Below are positions 1 to 13,282 of a stretch of DNA of 64,000 nt, in pieces. Each line of letters starts with the position of its first letter. Within the stretch, counting starts at the first letter, position 1. The position numbers and the translations under genes are program-made. The stretch is from Coprinellus micaceus (lineage: Eukaryota > Basidiomycota > Agaricomycetes > Agaricales > Psathyrellaceae): assembly GCA_951394405.1 (NCBI GenBank), contig OX596340.1:992001-1056000 (forward strand), given 5' to 3'. Below the pieces are notes generated by a model, which saw nothing but the letters and a program-made list of their open reading frames with translations, made no database searches and had not been told where the DNA came from.

Positions 1-531
1 CGCGCCACATACTGCAATGTATTCTCAGGCAGAAGCATGCTCAAGTTGAAGGTGGAACTGGTTATCAGGCCGGTCTGGCCGCGACTTTCCTAGCACGTAT
101 GAAGGCCGTTGAAATGGCGGAGAGATCTCTTGCGCAGCCAGTGATCGACCTCTTCCTTGACTTCATCGCAGAGGAGGGGAGCCTGGAGTTCCTTGTGCAG
201 TCTTGCCTTGCGTACCTAGATGCCATCTACCACGAATTCCACAATGCTGAACTCCGGCCCACGTTTTCTACCATCGCCCACACCTACATCGGCTTGACGA
301 ATATCTTCTCAGCCGCGATTGATTGCTTGCGTGCTGGAGTAAGCGTTTGCTGTCTATGCTCACTGACAAATAACCTAATTATTACGACAGGCACCTGGAA
401 CAATACGGGGAGGCGCTTATGTGGAAGAGACACTTCAAATGTACCACAAGATACTTGGGGACAAAGTTGCCGACATGTGTACCGTCAGTTTCCGTTCTGC
501 TTGTTGGATCGACGGAGGGACTAAGTACTAA
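1..531 (+). CDS. 3' end of an unrecognised gene (5' truncated by the window edge)
   Basis: An open frame runs from the first bases through position 351, then a short intron (about 334/338 to 391, ending TTACGACAG) and a terminal exon that stops with TAA at 529-531. The visible protein is mostly alpha-helical in character (leucine- and alanine-rich segments around LDFIAEEGSLEFLVQ and AIYHEFHNAELRP), with no motif I can name. The start codon lies outside the window. One oddity: just after the acceptor, a second frame gives a helix-like HLEQYGEAL before the used frame continues with YVEETLQMYHKILGDK. Either the splice site is misjudged or there is a small frameshift. It converges on the helicase gene to its right. 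Function not assigned; the coding call rests on the long open frame and the splice signals. Confidence 0.5.
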
Positions 532-1052
532 CGTTAACATCCCAGTAAAATTCGCCCTTAGACTGGGGATTTCTGTAGAAGAGGGCCGATATATGGGAGA
601 ATCTGCAAATATTCGCTAGTGCCTGGAAACATCTGTAGGTAGCTTCAAATCGGGTTTTTTTATCATGCTTGAAAAGGTTGGGTATCCAAGTAGTTGAAAT
701 CGTTGACCAATAAGTGACCAAACGAGCGAATTTAACACTTTGAGGAACGAGCATATACCGACCCATTCCTTGCGGATCGGGAGCTTTATGTAGTTCCACC
801 TGCCCTCTCAATTCCACCCAAGAACGTGCGGGCCTGACTCGTGCATGCAATGTATGCGTCCGTCATAAATATATCACTGCGGCGTGAGCGTCCATGTACT
901 GAGGTATACAGGGACAATGGCTTCCAGCATAGCAAATAGCAGTAGAGTGTTCCATGCAGGAATACGGCGGTCCATGTCGACGAAAGTGTAGTACTAGTAG
1001 TAGGAGATGCGAATAAAAAGGTAAAGTGTGACCCGTGTCAAGGTGAAATAAA
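532..1052. other. convergent 3' intergenic region
   Basis: About 520 bp between the stop of the left-edge gene and the stop of the DHR2-type helicase. The short open frames here lack codon bias and splice-site support. It presumably holds the two 3' UTRs. I see no other structure. Confidence 0.5.
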
Positions 1053-3572
1053 TTAGGCACTCTTCTGCTTGAAGGGCTCGTGAGTTGCGAAGAAGGATTT
1101 CGGAATGGCTGAGACGCCGCGAGCGTAGATGTGGTTCGTAAAGACCTAGGCCAAAAAGCATGAGAAAGAAACGGGCAACGGGAGTGAGAAGTGCATACCA
1201 GTTCGTCGTAGATGATTGCTACCATCTTCTTGTCGCATAGCACGGAACCCGGGTGAATCTTGACAGTCTGCAGTGTCTGTCAGACCCAAGCAGAAAACAT
1301 GAAGATGAAGACGTACCGATGGACCCATAATCTGCTTGTAAGTGCCATCAGGCTGTAGGAAGGCTGCGTTTCCACACAAGCCATGACCCAATGCTTTCAA
1401 AATGGGGTCCTCCTCGTATATCACCCCATCCGCATTCGCACTCCCCGCCGCCGCACCCGCAGTCTTCTTCAAGGCGGACTCCATCCAATTGATGTTCTCC
1501 CTCTCACATACCGTCCTCAACTGACTGCGAATATCCTGCGCCTCAATCAATGTCCGTTCGTTCAAAAAGTGCTTTCGACACCACTCCTTCCTTGCCGCCT
1601 TATCCTTCTTCCCACTCTGACCCTCTCCCGCAGAAATCTCCTCGTACGCTCGCAGAACGTTGAGGATAGTCATATGATCCCCACTTGGATGCCGGAACTT
1701 CCGGCGCTGCTCAGCGACGGCGTCGCGCTGGTCGGAGATGTCGACGAAGAGTTTCGAAGAGGCTGAGATAACGGAGACAATGTCGATGACTTCCGAGGTG
1801 CAGTGGTAACCTGCAGAGGCGACGATGGCGCAGGCGTACGATGGGTCCACAGGGAAGGCGGCCATTTTGCGACCGGCGTCCGTGAGTTGTTGGCGCTGGT
1901 CGAGAGCGCCGAGGATCCAGAGAGTTTTGAAAGCGGAGAGGATGGAGTCGTCGTCGGGTGAATCCATAAGATCGAGATCCCGGATGTCCTGTTTCAAGCA
2001 CTTGAGTTGGAGTATACTCGAAGTCAAGCTAGTACGCAGGATTTCAGGTTCCAGTGAGGGGGCCATGGCCTTGAACGCGGATTCGGGATATAACCGGAAA
2101 CACACGCCCATGCCCTCACGGCCTGCACGACCTGTCCGCTGCATGGCAGATGACTGGGTGATATCGCGGGTGAGGAGGGTATCGAGCCCTCCACCGCCTG
2201 TCCGTGCTAGAAATTGCTTTTCCTTGCACTTCCCTGTGTCGATCACGTATTTGACGCCTGGTATCGTAATGGATGTCTCGGCGATGTTGGTGGCGAGGAT
2301 GCATTTCCGCGTGTTGGGTGGAGCGGTGGCAAAGGCTTGGGCATTTTTGTTTTGAGCTTGGGCTGCGAACATGGCGCAGGTGAGGACGTCGGGTGCCTCG
2401 GTTGGTAGCTGTCGTGCGAAGAGGTCTATTGAGGCTTGCAGACTTTCGATGTCTTCTTGGCCTGGTAAGAAGATGAGTACGTCTCCAGGAGGTTGATCCG
2501 TGTGTATTTGGAAGAATGTCCGCATAGCAGAGTCAACGTAGTCTAGTTGGTGTTCGGCGGTGTGGTAGATTTTGACAGGGTGTTGCCGTCCCTTGATGTA
2601 GATGATTTTAGCGCTAGAGGAAAGGTTAGGAAAGTCGAGGCTAGCATGTTCACACGCACTTGTGGAAGAACTTGCTGAACTTCTCAGCATCGAGAGTGGC
2701 ACTCATGACCACTATTTTAAGGGGATCGGAGTTCCCCTTGCCCTTCCCACTCGGCTCGTTCCTCTTCTTGATGATCTTCTTGAGGTTGGCAAGTAGCAGG
2801 TCGGTTCGTAACGTTCGTTCGTGGGCTTCATCGACCACAACTACACTGTACTTGGAAAGCATAGGGTCTGAGAGTAACTCTCGGACGATCATGCCGTCGG
2901 TCATGTACTTGATTCGCGTGTTGCTGCTAGACTTCTCGTCGAAACGAACGGAGTAACCGACGAGCTGGCCGAGTGAGGTTTCTTGCTCTTGGGAAACACG
3001 GGCGGCAAGGCTGGTGGCGGCGACTCGTCTTGGTTGGGTAACCGCGATCATACCGTTCCCAGCCAGTCCGGATTCCAATAGGTACTGCGGTACCTCTAAC
3101 GGCCGAGGTGAGATGCAAAGACATGAAATCTAGGAACAAGGGACTTGCGAGTCGTTTTTCCGGAACCCGTCTCTCCCAGGAGAACAGTCACATCGTTTCC
3201 GCGAATTTCTTCGATCAGGGCCTCTCGGCCCTTGGCAATTGGGAGGTCCTTTCTCTGCTGCTGTATCGCAGAGGCCTTAGGCGCTGAACTGGGGCCTGCA
3301 CCGTTGCTGGTATCCTTCTGAACGCCGTTCAAACTGTGCCGAGGCTTCTTCCTCCGCTGCCCCTGCTCGTGGCCATTCGCTGCAGAACCATTCCGTTTGA
3401 GAGGGTTCTTGTCACCCTTATGTCTTGGTTCCTCGTCCGAGACGTCCACCCAGGGCATAGGCTTGGACTGCTGCTTCTTCTGCTGCTTGTACTTGTGGGA
3501 CTTGTCGCGGAAGAGGGAAACCACTTTATTGCCCGGTTTCGGCGCAAAGTGGCGCGCTGTAGCCACACTCAT
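1053..3572 (-). CDS. DHR2: DEAH-box ATP-dependent RNA helicase, Dhr2/DHX33 type
   Basis: Superfamily 2 DEAH helicase of about 770 residues; family members Dhr2 (yeast) and DHX33 (animals) act in nucleolar pre-rRNA processing. Reading from the minus-strand ATG at 3572: a basic, low-complexity tail, then motif I GETGSGKTT (split by an intron after it), motif Ia TQPRRVAA, motif II DEAH, motif III SAT, motif V TNIAETSITI and motif VI QRTGRAGR. The HA2/OB-fold region follows, with GDHMTILN, LQPDGTY and IHPGSVL. The last exon (stop 1053-1055) gives VFTNHIYARGVSAI. The order and the HPGSVL...YDELVFTN C-terminus fit Dhr2/DHX33 better than the Prp2/16/22/43 spliceosomal helicases. Four or more short introns interrupt it. 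It shares a 243-bp divergent promoter with SCC2. High confidence for family, good for subfamily. Confidence 0.9.
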
Positions 3573-3815
3573 CGTTCCAAGACCTGGAATCGGACCTGAG
3601 TGGAAGGGAGGGGCAGGGCGTCTATGTCGACTGGAAACGAGGCACTTCGCGTAAAATTGAAGAAATTCAAATTGTTGAGCACTCAGGGGTCGTGACGTGA
3701 CCGTGACAGGCACCGTGTGACTCTGAGCGCGTCGCGCGAGGCAGCGAGCACGGCTCATTTAGCACCGTCGTCAACATCTGCCAGCGGTCCTCGACGCTGG
3801 TCCCCGCCGACCGCG
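3573..3815. promoter_or_regulatory. bidirectional promoter region between DHR2-like and SCC2 genes
   Basis: The two ATGs (3572 minus, 3816 plus) are 243 bp apart and point away from each other, so both promoters must overlap here or extend into the coding regions. Positions 3691-3720 are rich in GTGAC/GTCAC half-sites (CGTGACGTGACCGTGACAGG). The 15-mer at 3697-3711 recurs exactly upstream of RAD50. No TATA box is obvious. Confidence 0.55.
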
Positions 3816-6800
3816 ATGGATCCCAACCAAAACTGGTACAATCACTCGCAACACCAGTACCACCATGGCGGGCAGCCTTCCAGAGGCCAGAGTCCGAACA
3901 TTAATTCCAGAGGTTTCGCCAATGCGGCCTCCCAGTCGGTGCAAAATGCCCAGCAATTGCTGGCCAGCTACCCCATGGCTTCGGTTGGACCAACAGTACA
4001 TGGTACTTGCGCATATATGCTATATTTTTCGTCGTAGTTAACCGAGGTTATAGTCGCAAGACATCTCAGCAGTATGAACATCACAGCAGCGCCTCCGAGT
4101 TATGTTCAACCGAGTTATTATTCGTCCCAACCACATCCCAGTTATGGGTCGAACAGCAACCAGAGGCCGCCTCCCTATACGGAGTACAATCAGCAGCTGT
4201 CGCATATATCTTCGCCGCAGATGCCCCAGAATCAGAGGGGATATTGGGAGGACGCCCGCGATGCATCTGTGAGGGTGCTGAACGAGCACTCGAACCAGTA
4301 TGTTCAATTTACGGCACATATATGTGGCTTTCTCAGCTAATACTTGTAGCTCCTACAACTTCCTTCCACCCCGGCCCCAACAACAACCCCAATGGCCTCA
4401 GTCAAACTACCAGACTCCCCCATTCGCCCAGTCGGTATTTCAGCGAACGATGCCTGCTTTAGCTTATCCAACACCACCCCCGCCGCCACCTCCGCCAATG
4501 ATGAACAGTACCCCATCGTCCCTGTCGTTTGCACTCGGGCCGATACATCAGCCAGCTGCACGATATCCCAATTCTCGCAATGCGGCACCGATACCTCCGC
4601 CTGCCCCACCAACGCACCACCCTCTCCCCCCTCCGCCTCACAAAGCGTATACGGCTGCGCAATCGAATGCTTTTTTCGAAGATTTCTTGGAGCGGAAAAC
4701 GATGGAGATTAGCCCGCCTGCTCCCGTTGTAAACCCCCCTCATCCTGCCGCTACCATGCGTCCACCACCTGGCCCAAGGACGCCTCCACCCAAGATAGCA
4801 CGCCCAAGCCAACAGGTTGTAGACAGTCCAGACCCCTTAGCCTTGAAGTCAAGTCCCGTTAAAAAGGTCACCGTGGCGGTTACGCCTCAGAAACGGAAAG
4901 CTGTTGTGGAAATCCAGAAATCCCCAGCAAAGCGCATACAAGCATACAAGCCGCTCCAGTCGATCTTGAAAACCCCAAACTCGGCATTAGCGTTCCCTCG
5001 TACCCCTGCAACTTCCGTTCCGCTGACCCCCAGCACGACAAGGACAAATGCGACGGATCGCCTGCCTATCTCACCGACGAGGACTGGATCACAGACCCCA
5101 AGTCGAATTGTGAATAGGGCTTATGTTTCTGTTCCTCCAAGTCCTTTCTCAACTCCTTCTTCACGCAAGGGTCACCGGATTCCCGATACGGACACCCCAG
5201 ATTTGGGTGGCTACGGCTCAGAGGATGATCCCCTTGCAAGTCCCGTACGACGCCGGGCGCTCACGGACTCCGTCCACAAAGGGTCGGCGAGACGAACAGG
5301 GGACAGGGATGAGAGGGGTAAGTACCCTTGGCATTTGGGAGGTTTTAATGGCTAACAGAGTTTTTAGGCCCACTGGAAAAGTTCGTATCTGCGGTCGAAG
5401 AGATTTTCGAGATGGAGGACACCTTAGGTACAGATCTGAGCCCCGAAGATCTTCCCGAAGACTACTTCTCGCACCTTACTCACGACGTTGCGCGTCCAAT
5501 GCTCAGCACAACGCTCATTCGCAAGCTGTCGAAGTACATCAGCCAAGCCGCAAAGCCTGGCAAGAGAGCAAGGCAGGCTAGTGCTGGAGGCACAGGTACC
5601 TTCGCAACGCCAGGCCGCAGAGGTGGTCGGATGGCAGACATCGATTCTCAAATCTTGTCAAGGTTGTTGAAAGTCTTAGAGAGGAGTGTAAAGGCTGCAG
5701 AAGACTTCGATCCCTTCCCCGCCTCTCCGTCGTCGGCCTCGCTTAACGGAACCGTATCAGCCAGGAGCTCCCCCGTCAAGAAGTCCAGGAAGAAGAAGGC
5801 GAAGGAGAGTGAGGACCAGGATATAGATGATGCGGAGGACGACCTGAACCGGAACACGAAGGAGGGTTCGCCTCCTACCGTTGGGGAATTCGAGCTGGAG
5901 AAGATGACCCGGAACTTGGAAATCGCCATCGATAGTATTTTGGCTGCCGATTGCTGCATCTCCCTCCTCGGCAGCGATCGGTTACCCAAGCAGGTACGTC
6001 GCTTATCGCAGGAAACCCGGTTCCCGTCTAATCATTGCGTTTTTAGCTCTACTCAGAAGAGTTGATTACAGGGTGCCTGAACACCGTCAAGAGTCGGTTG
6101 ACCAAGATCCTCTATCCATTCGTGGAGGCATGTTCTCCAGAGGCCCTCACCAACAAGCTCCTCGGCGTAAACCCTCTTCTCGCCCACATCATCAAGGGCG
6201 AACCCGCATCCAACAACACCAGCACGGCTCCAGCCTATCATCGCCAACAGATGCTCGAGCTCTTCCAAGCGTTGTCCGGCGTCTTACCCAAGATCAACGC
6301 CCTCGTCAATGCGGAGAGTGTTGCCATGTCTGACTCGATCATCATCCAGACAGTGTACATAGCGATTGGACCGTTCTTTGTCGTCGAACCTGGTGCGGAG
6401 CACGACAGTTCGAGCAGGTCGGGTGGGAGCAAAAAGGAGAAGGAGAGAGAGAAGGATAGTATTCTGAACAAGACCCTCGGAAAGAGTGCGATGAGAGGCT
6501 TGAGATTGGATGCATTATCGTTGATTCGAAGCGTGAGTGCACTTACCCCCTGAAGACGGCGGTATCTTAAGAGCATATCCTCGTAGATTTTCGCCAATCA
6601 TGACGACCAACGATCCTGGATCATTGAAGAAATTCTCACCTCCTTGATCAAGTTGTCCGATACAAAGCAGAAGGCGGGCCAGTTCAGGCTCAGGGACGGC
6701 CGCTCCATTCGAACGGTCTCGGCTTTACTCCTCCAACTCGTCCAAACATCCGCTCACGACGTCCGGCTCGGCGCCCGTGCGATTGAGAAGAAGAGGCAAG

Positions 6801-9800
6801 CAGCGTTTGCCCTGAGACGACAAGAAAGCTTCTCGGAGAGTCAAGGCAAGCAGCAGTCTGACGAACCCTTCCTCGATGATAACGACTTGGAGGAGATTCG
6901 ATTGTATGGTACTGGATTGGAGTCTGCGACCAAGGCCGCGTGGACGATCATCGTGTTCTTGAACTCGAGGTCTGGGAAGGGCAAAGCGACGAAGAACTCG
7001 AATGAGGCGGAGTACAGAGCGATCTTCGATAACTTGGTGGAGGATCTCCTTGCTGTTTTGTACTGGCCCGAGTGGCCCGCTGCAGCCTTGTTGTTGAGCA
7101 TGGCGTCCCGGTTTATGGTGCGTGGACCTTGCTTTCTCGCATGCTATAGATCTGGCTCATATCCAACCATAGGTCAACTCCCTTGGCGACGAGAAGTCAG
7201 CCCAAGCTGATTCGAATGCGGCGAAGACCATGGCTCTTGACCATCTAGGAGTTATCGCTGCGCGAATTCGTTCCAGCACTCTGAAGGTCCAGAAGGATGT
7301 CAAGGAGGGCGAGTCCAAGTACATCGGCTTGAAGCCTTTGGACGAGGTAAGGCGGAACAGTCTTTCACCCTAATTCATCGACTTAATTGGGACGGCAGAT
7401 TGTGACAAGTCAGGATGTAAAGGAGTTCACTAAGGTTATGGAAGCCCATCGAGACGTGGCTGCTCATCTGTGCAAGCGTTCTTTTGAAGACCAGGCGTAC
7501 GAGGTTCGTACCCCTTTCTTGCGTGATTTCCTTATCTAACTTTGTCCTCAGAGTGCTCGTGAACTAACAGCCGCTAGTCTGTGCCAAGAACTCGCGGCTT
7601 GCATCAAGCAGGCCAACATTAGCCTCGACCACCCGGAGGACGACGATGACGACGACGACCTCAACCTTCGTGCTCGAAAGAAGAAGGGGAACAAGCTGCT
7701 CACTTTCGGAGAGAAGCTCAAGACCGCGTTGCGTGAGGCGTGGAAAGACCCAGCAACAGATGTGTTTGACATTGGGTATGCTTCCCTTGGTGGTCGTCCG
7801 GTATTGTTCATCTCTAATCGGGAATCTAGATCGCAAGAGGAGGCATCTCGCATCGACAGACTGGCTGAGGAGATCGGAACCATCCAAGCCATGAAAAATT
7901 CCTTCCAATCCATTCTCAATGTCATCATCGCCTCTCTGAACGCGCCCGTGATCTTCATGCGGGCAAAAGCTCTCCGTGCACTGGGCCAGATCATCATGAG
8001 CGACACAACCATCTTGTCCGTGGTGAGTACTGGGCTATTTGTTTTCCGGTCCTGCTTTGACTGAAGAGCCTCTCCTCTAGCCAAGCGTACGGAGGGGTAT
8101 TGAGGGTCACCTCTTGGATAGCTCCCCAGCAGTCCGAGATGCTGCCGTCGAGCTGATTGGCAAGTACATGATCGATTCTCCTGAGGTGGCTGGCGACTAC
8201 TACCAGAAGATTTCGGAGCGTATGGCGGTAAGTTCCATTCATCTAACCAATGAGCGCGATCGCTAAAGGAACACTGATAGGATACCGGGCTGAGCGTGCG
8301 AAAGAGGGTCATTAAGCTTTTGAAGGCATTCTACTCGGTCACGACCGACAACGCAATCAAGATCGACATCTGCAGGGGCCTAGTCATGCGACTGCACGAC
8401 GAAGACGACACTGTCAAGGACCTGGCCGTCAAGACCCTCGAGGAACTGTGGTTCCCCCCTGTCCCTCTTCAGTCCGCAATGAAGAAGTCTTCGAACCAGG
8501 CCAATCAGGATAAGAGCGGTCTCCTCACCAAGGTGTCGGTGATCATGGGCACTGCTGCCTATTTCAACGACCGTAATCACCCCCTTGAGGAGGTCTTGCA
8601 CAAGATCATGAACGGTAAGGAAGGAAATGAGGCAGCAAGCTTACATGCACGCTATACCGAGATCTCTGAGACCTTGATTGATGGGCTCGTAGATGCGAGC
8701 GACCTCCCTGGCTTTGTGGGTGTTTCAATTCCTTCGCTGGTCGAGTCATCGTGCTCACTTCTTCGCAGACCATCATCAATTGCATCAGGACTATCTACTT
8801 CCTCAGCTCGGCATACCCTCCTGTTCTTTCCGGTTCAAATGCTTCGACTCTTCTACCCTACCTGAAGAATGCATCGACAGTAAGCCTTCCACCACTCTAC
8901 CATAATCGATACATGCTTATCGTTTTGCGTTAGCCGGAAGAGGTACAGACCACCGACTACCTCCTCAAGACCTTCAGGGTATCTGTCCCCCATATGCCAA
9001 AGACCGCTGCCAAGTTTGGCCAGGAGCTACAAACCGCGTTGCAGCCCATGATCATCAAGCCTGCTAACGGCGTTCTTGTTTTGCAAGAAGCTGTGGCAGC
9101 TATGTGCGCCGTTGTTGACCACCTCACGCACGACTACACGCTGTTGATCAATCTGCTCAAGTCCTGTAATGGTAAGTACTCCGGCCTACTTGATGTCAGA
9201 GCCGGGGCTGAAATCTCCGCCTAGGGCGTTTAACGGGCATCCTCAGAATGGCTGCTCCGCCACCGGATACACGGCCATTACTCATGCTCATCTTCATCGT
9301 TGCGCTGCTCGGCGAGCACTGCAACTTCGATCGACTTCGAAGGGAACATGAGAACCTGGCAGCGGATATCAATACAATTTCGAATGTAGGCTTTCACTCC
9401 CGGGCTACCAACTTTACCCATGCTGATCACTGTTCATAGGGCTCGGTTATGGAGCATGTCTACCTTACGATGCTGCGAATTTACCACAAGTTCGAGTCGC
9501 CTGCCCTGAAAACTCGTGTTCTGCAGTGCTTGGGTATGAGTACATTATTGCATTTCCTTTTATCGACGCTGACTACGACGTTTCCATAGGATTCCTATTC
9601 CGCGCCCAACCAACCTTGATGACCCAGGAGCCGTCGGCAGAGATCATGGACGCCATCTTCAACTCTGACGACGAAGAGGGTCACTGTCGCCTACTGAAGA
9701 TTATGCAGAATTTCTTGATCTCCGAGTCTGAGAAGCACAGCGCGAAAGAGAAAGGTCTGTAGCTCATCGGTCTACGTATCCTCAATCCTGACCTTCTCAT

Positions 9801-11193
9801 GAATAGAATCGTCCAAGAACAAGAATAAAGCGGCCGATGTCAACATGGATGAACTCGTCGGTAACACGGATGGATTTGCCGACTCGGGGTAAGCACCTGG
9901 TGAAGTCTCCCTAATCCTGGTTACTGAAATCGCACCAGTGTGAGCTCTGCCATCGTTCAGCGCTACTTCCCGAAGATCTTGGACGCCGCATTGCACAAGA
10001 ACAGCGTGATCCAAGCCGCCGCGATCGACGTATTGACCTTCACCGTCAAGCAAGGACTTGCCCACCCCCTGCAGTCGTTCCCAGTCATCATTGCGTTGGA
10101 GACGAGCGACTCCGCCCAGGTCAGTGGCCGAGCTGCAGCGTTACACTCCATCGTGAACAGCAAGCACGCGTCTCTGGTCAACACCCGGTACAACATCAGT
10201 GCCCGCAAGTCCTTCGACTACCAGAAGAAGATCTCGGCCGAAGCAGTCAAAGGGTACCGTCCCACGACACCCCCTATCGCCCTCCTGCAACGCTGGTACT
10301 CTTTCGTTCGGGAGAAGCGCCAGGTCCGCCAAGAGTTTTTGAAGGCCCTGGTCAGGGTCTTCCAGGAATGCGAGAACTTCGAGGCCTCCCAGGACGATGT
10401 CGACTTTACTCGGTACATGGCGGAGAACTTTGCTACGTTCGAATATAAGACCCAGGAAGAGGTGTTTGTTGTCATCAAGTTCTTGACGACTGCCCTCTCG
10501 ACGACTGGTGTTCAGCTCTTGGAAATCCTATCGCCTTCGCATCTGCTGAGCCACCTCCATCATGCTCCTCCCCCTCCTCCATCCGCTACCCCTTCAATGA
10601 CGAGCATTCCCGACACTGCTGTGGAAACTGTGAGTTCCGCTTCTTACATACCTGCCTAACGGTTGCTGAGTGTACCGCTCGATAGGTCCCCATGGATGTT
10701 GACACCGCGACAGAGCCGAGCTCGTCGCAAACTCAACCCCAGTCTCAATCGTACGGCGGTCGTGAACCCATCCCGCTCATGCGCAGCTCAGTCATCGTCG
10801 CAATGATCATGCTTCTCAAAGCTCACCTAAAGGCACTTTATTCCCTCTCCGAAGAGTGAGTGAATCCTTTTTTCCCCTTGTATCCGTTGTTGAACTGAAT
10901 GGTGCTGCATTAGGAAATGCAACAAATTTGTCATTGGGAAGAAGAGTGCGATTGGCGACAAGGCTACTGTTAAACGAAATGAGAACCCTATTTCCTGGGA
11001 TAGGTTACCGTATGCCACCGACCCGATTCATACAACCTACGACGCGGAGGCTCAGAAAGCGATTGTGAGTAGCCCCATCTCCTTGCCCGTCGTGTTCCGG
11101 AGTACCTTTCTGACGTATTGCGCACTCTAGTTCCTCGAGATTTGGAACGAGGATGGTGTAAACGCTGAGCCTGAAGACGAAGAAATGCTTTGA
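3816..11193 (+). CDS. SCC2: Cohesin loading factor Scc2/Mis4/Nipped-B (Coprinus Rad9 family)
   Basis: Large HEAT-repeat protein (roughly 2,000 residues over more than 20 exons) that with Scc4 loads cohesin onto chromatin. The N-terminal ~500 residues are low complexity, rich in Pro, Gln and Ser, with a poly-proline run near 4470-4500 and many Ser/Thr-Pro sites. Conserved sequence begins near 5400 ([18 protein letters not shown]). Family-typical stretches follow: [20 protein letters not shown] (5660-5715), [13 protein letters not shown] and [20 protein letters not shown] (8290-8450), and [17 protein letters not shown] (9665-9720). It ends with an acidic EDEEML and TGA at 11191-11193. The Scc2 kleisin-loading protein of Coprinus (Rad9) is likewise proline-rich and of similar size, which supports the call. 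The start at 3816 is the first ATG opening the Q/H/P-rich tail. Exon borders within the N-terminus are less certain. Confidence 0.92.
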
Positions 11194-11644
11194 TCGCCCC
11201 TTCCCCATAACTTATTGTCTTTCACCTTTCCACCCCTCCGAACATTGGCCCCCTCTGCTTTGTCACTCTGCTGGCTCTTCATTCTTCATACTTCCCGTGG
11301 TTGATTGTGCGGAATTGTGTTCCTCGTTTTATCTCCTGACCTCGCTACTTTACCATTCACGCTCTATCATCCAAGCCTCGTTCCCGTCAACAACAATGTG
11401 TCATATTTCACCCTCTTCCTTGTCATCACCATCATCGTGCACTCTCAGTCTGCGCCCCGTCTCTCTTGTTGCATGTTACATAGATACCACTGGGTTACAT
11501 CGTGTTTATTAGTGCATCTGCTGCTTCTACTACGTAGATCAACCTGTCGCTCTGCTCTGTCTATAATGGCCTTAAATGTACATGTCCCCCGATTTTCTAT
11601 TCTTCCAGCCACCCCCTCCACCTGACCTGACCCTTTGGTTAATG
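11194..11644. other. convergent 3' region of SCC2 and the Sec14-like gene
   Basis: 451 bp, pyrimidine-rich on the plus strand, between two facing stop codons. The small open frames are not supported by codon bias. No repeat or RNA gene seen. Confidence 0.5.
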
Positions 11645-12950
11645 TCATGGTCCTGAGGGGGCAGTCGGCTTCCGCACCGTCCCCGTCTCCGAGTCGAATA
11701 TTGCTGGACCCTTGGGTATTTGACCTCCGGGGAGAACAGCCTTGGCGTCATCATCTAGGTTGGGTTCGTCCGCGAACGTCCATTCCAACTCCCCGCCGTA
11801 CATCTTCGGCAAGTCTTTTGCATGAACAAGCTTCAATAGAGTGGCGAGGGACTCGGGATCCTTGCCCAAGATGTGGATCTTGTTTCGGGTTCCTTCGTCG
11901 AACCAGCCCTGAGTTTGATGAGATCCTGATTCCTAATCAACTTGGCATATCGCACCTTGATCCAAGACCAGATGGTGGGGAAGAACGACGGTGAGTTAAC
12001 AACGATTATCGAGCTCAGCGTCTCGGGGTAGTTGGCGGTGGCGAGCTTGGATGCCTCCTGGAAGTGGTTTCGTAGGCGGAACATCATGGAGAACCCGGCT
12101 TCGCCTACATTGCGGTTAAGCGCCCGTCGGGTATATGGGTGATGGGGCCCCTTACCCATGTCAATGATGTTGCTGGTGGACGAGATTGGTGTGGGAGAAC
12201 TCGAGTGAGGGAGGTAGGTGCAGAGGTTGAAGGAGAAGAGGCACATTTGTTCATATAGAGCGATTCTACTACGGTCAATACTTGGGTTCCGGTGGATCAG
12301 AGAGGACTTACATTCGTTGGTACCTCCGTTCTGCTGGGATTGCATCTAGCTCTTTCTGAAGGGGTTCTAGGGCGGATATTTTGTAGACGTAGAGGGGCAT
12401 TCCGTTCTACCTTTCGGCATAAGGTGGTCACCCAACACGATGTACGATGGACTCACCTTATCTCTCCTGCCGGTCCAACGGGGATAGAAGCGTTTAGAAT
12501 CTTCGAACTCCTCCTCTGTAAAGCCTGTCGCGAATAGGTTGTCAACGTCGTACTTCTTCCTCCAGTTTCCAGCGCTCTCGAACTGTGCCAATGCTGCGTC
12601 GGGTTGCCAACCTCTTGCCCTGAGGAAACGTCTGGGTCATAGTACCCGGGTCACTCATCTCAGCTGTGGCAGGCTCAGACCTCGATTACTCACAATAGTG
12701 TGACATCGCTATGGGACGCGTCTGTGCTTCCATCTTCGGAGGCTGGCGTATAAAGCGCAGCTTCGCCCAGTTTCTCTCTGAACACCTTGAGCGCTTCTTC
12801 CTGGGGTTCCGTTAGATGGCCCAGGTGTCCCGCGAAGAGAATCTCGGCGTTGGGAGTAGGATCATAAGGCTGCTCGAAGTCAGCGGTTTGGGGGGTAGCT
12901 GCGCCGCTCGCGGGCTCGCTTTGGCTCTTCCTACCTAGAAATCGGGACAT
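11645..12950 (-). CDS. Sec14-like phosphatidylinositol/lipid-transfer protein (CRAL-TRIO)
   Basis: About 350 residues in five or six exons. From the ATG at 12950: a short Ser/Gln linker; the CRAL-TRIO N domain with a split TLLRFLRARGWQPDAALAQF (intron about 12628-12690); a lipid-binding core beginning NGMPLYVYKISAL; then GEAGFSMMFRLRNHFQEASK, NYPETLSSIIVVNSPSFFPT and WSWIKGWFDEGTRNKIHILG; and the typical end KDLPKMYGGELEW followed by a short tail. These blocks match Sec14 proteins, which exchange phosphatidylinositol and another lipid between membranes. One acceptor gives AACGGAATGCCC (NGMP), fixing the exon near 12400. Intron phases are consistent throughout. It converges with SCC2. I cannot say which Sec14 subclass or second ligand. 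Confidence 0.88.
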
Positions 12951-13282
12951 GGTGAGTGGCGGTGGAGATGGGAGTGGATGGGTAAGCTCAGTGAGATCCG
13001 CTACCAACCTGGTGCCGGAACCGAGGGAGAGTTAGGGGTGTCCATCTAAAATGGGCTGTGTCCCGTCGGCAAATGCCGCGGTCCTGTCCGCGTGGTGCCC
13101 ATCACCTTTGCGCCGACACCTGGAGTCTGCCACAAGCAGTCCTGCCAAACCTAAATCTGTTCGCCATTTGGTTTTTTGAGCAACATTCGCCTTCTCCGAG
13201 CTTTCATAGGGACAGGGAGTCCGTGCTGGGACTTCTGACTGCGACAATCCTCCATTTCACACCTTACTCTGTGGCAGGTTAT

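Noticed and set aside
1825..2355. 176-residue antisense frame inside the helicase
   Set aside because: Overlaps conserved helicase motifs; antisense shadow.
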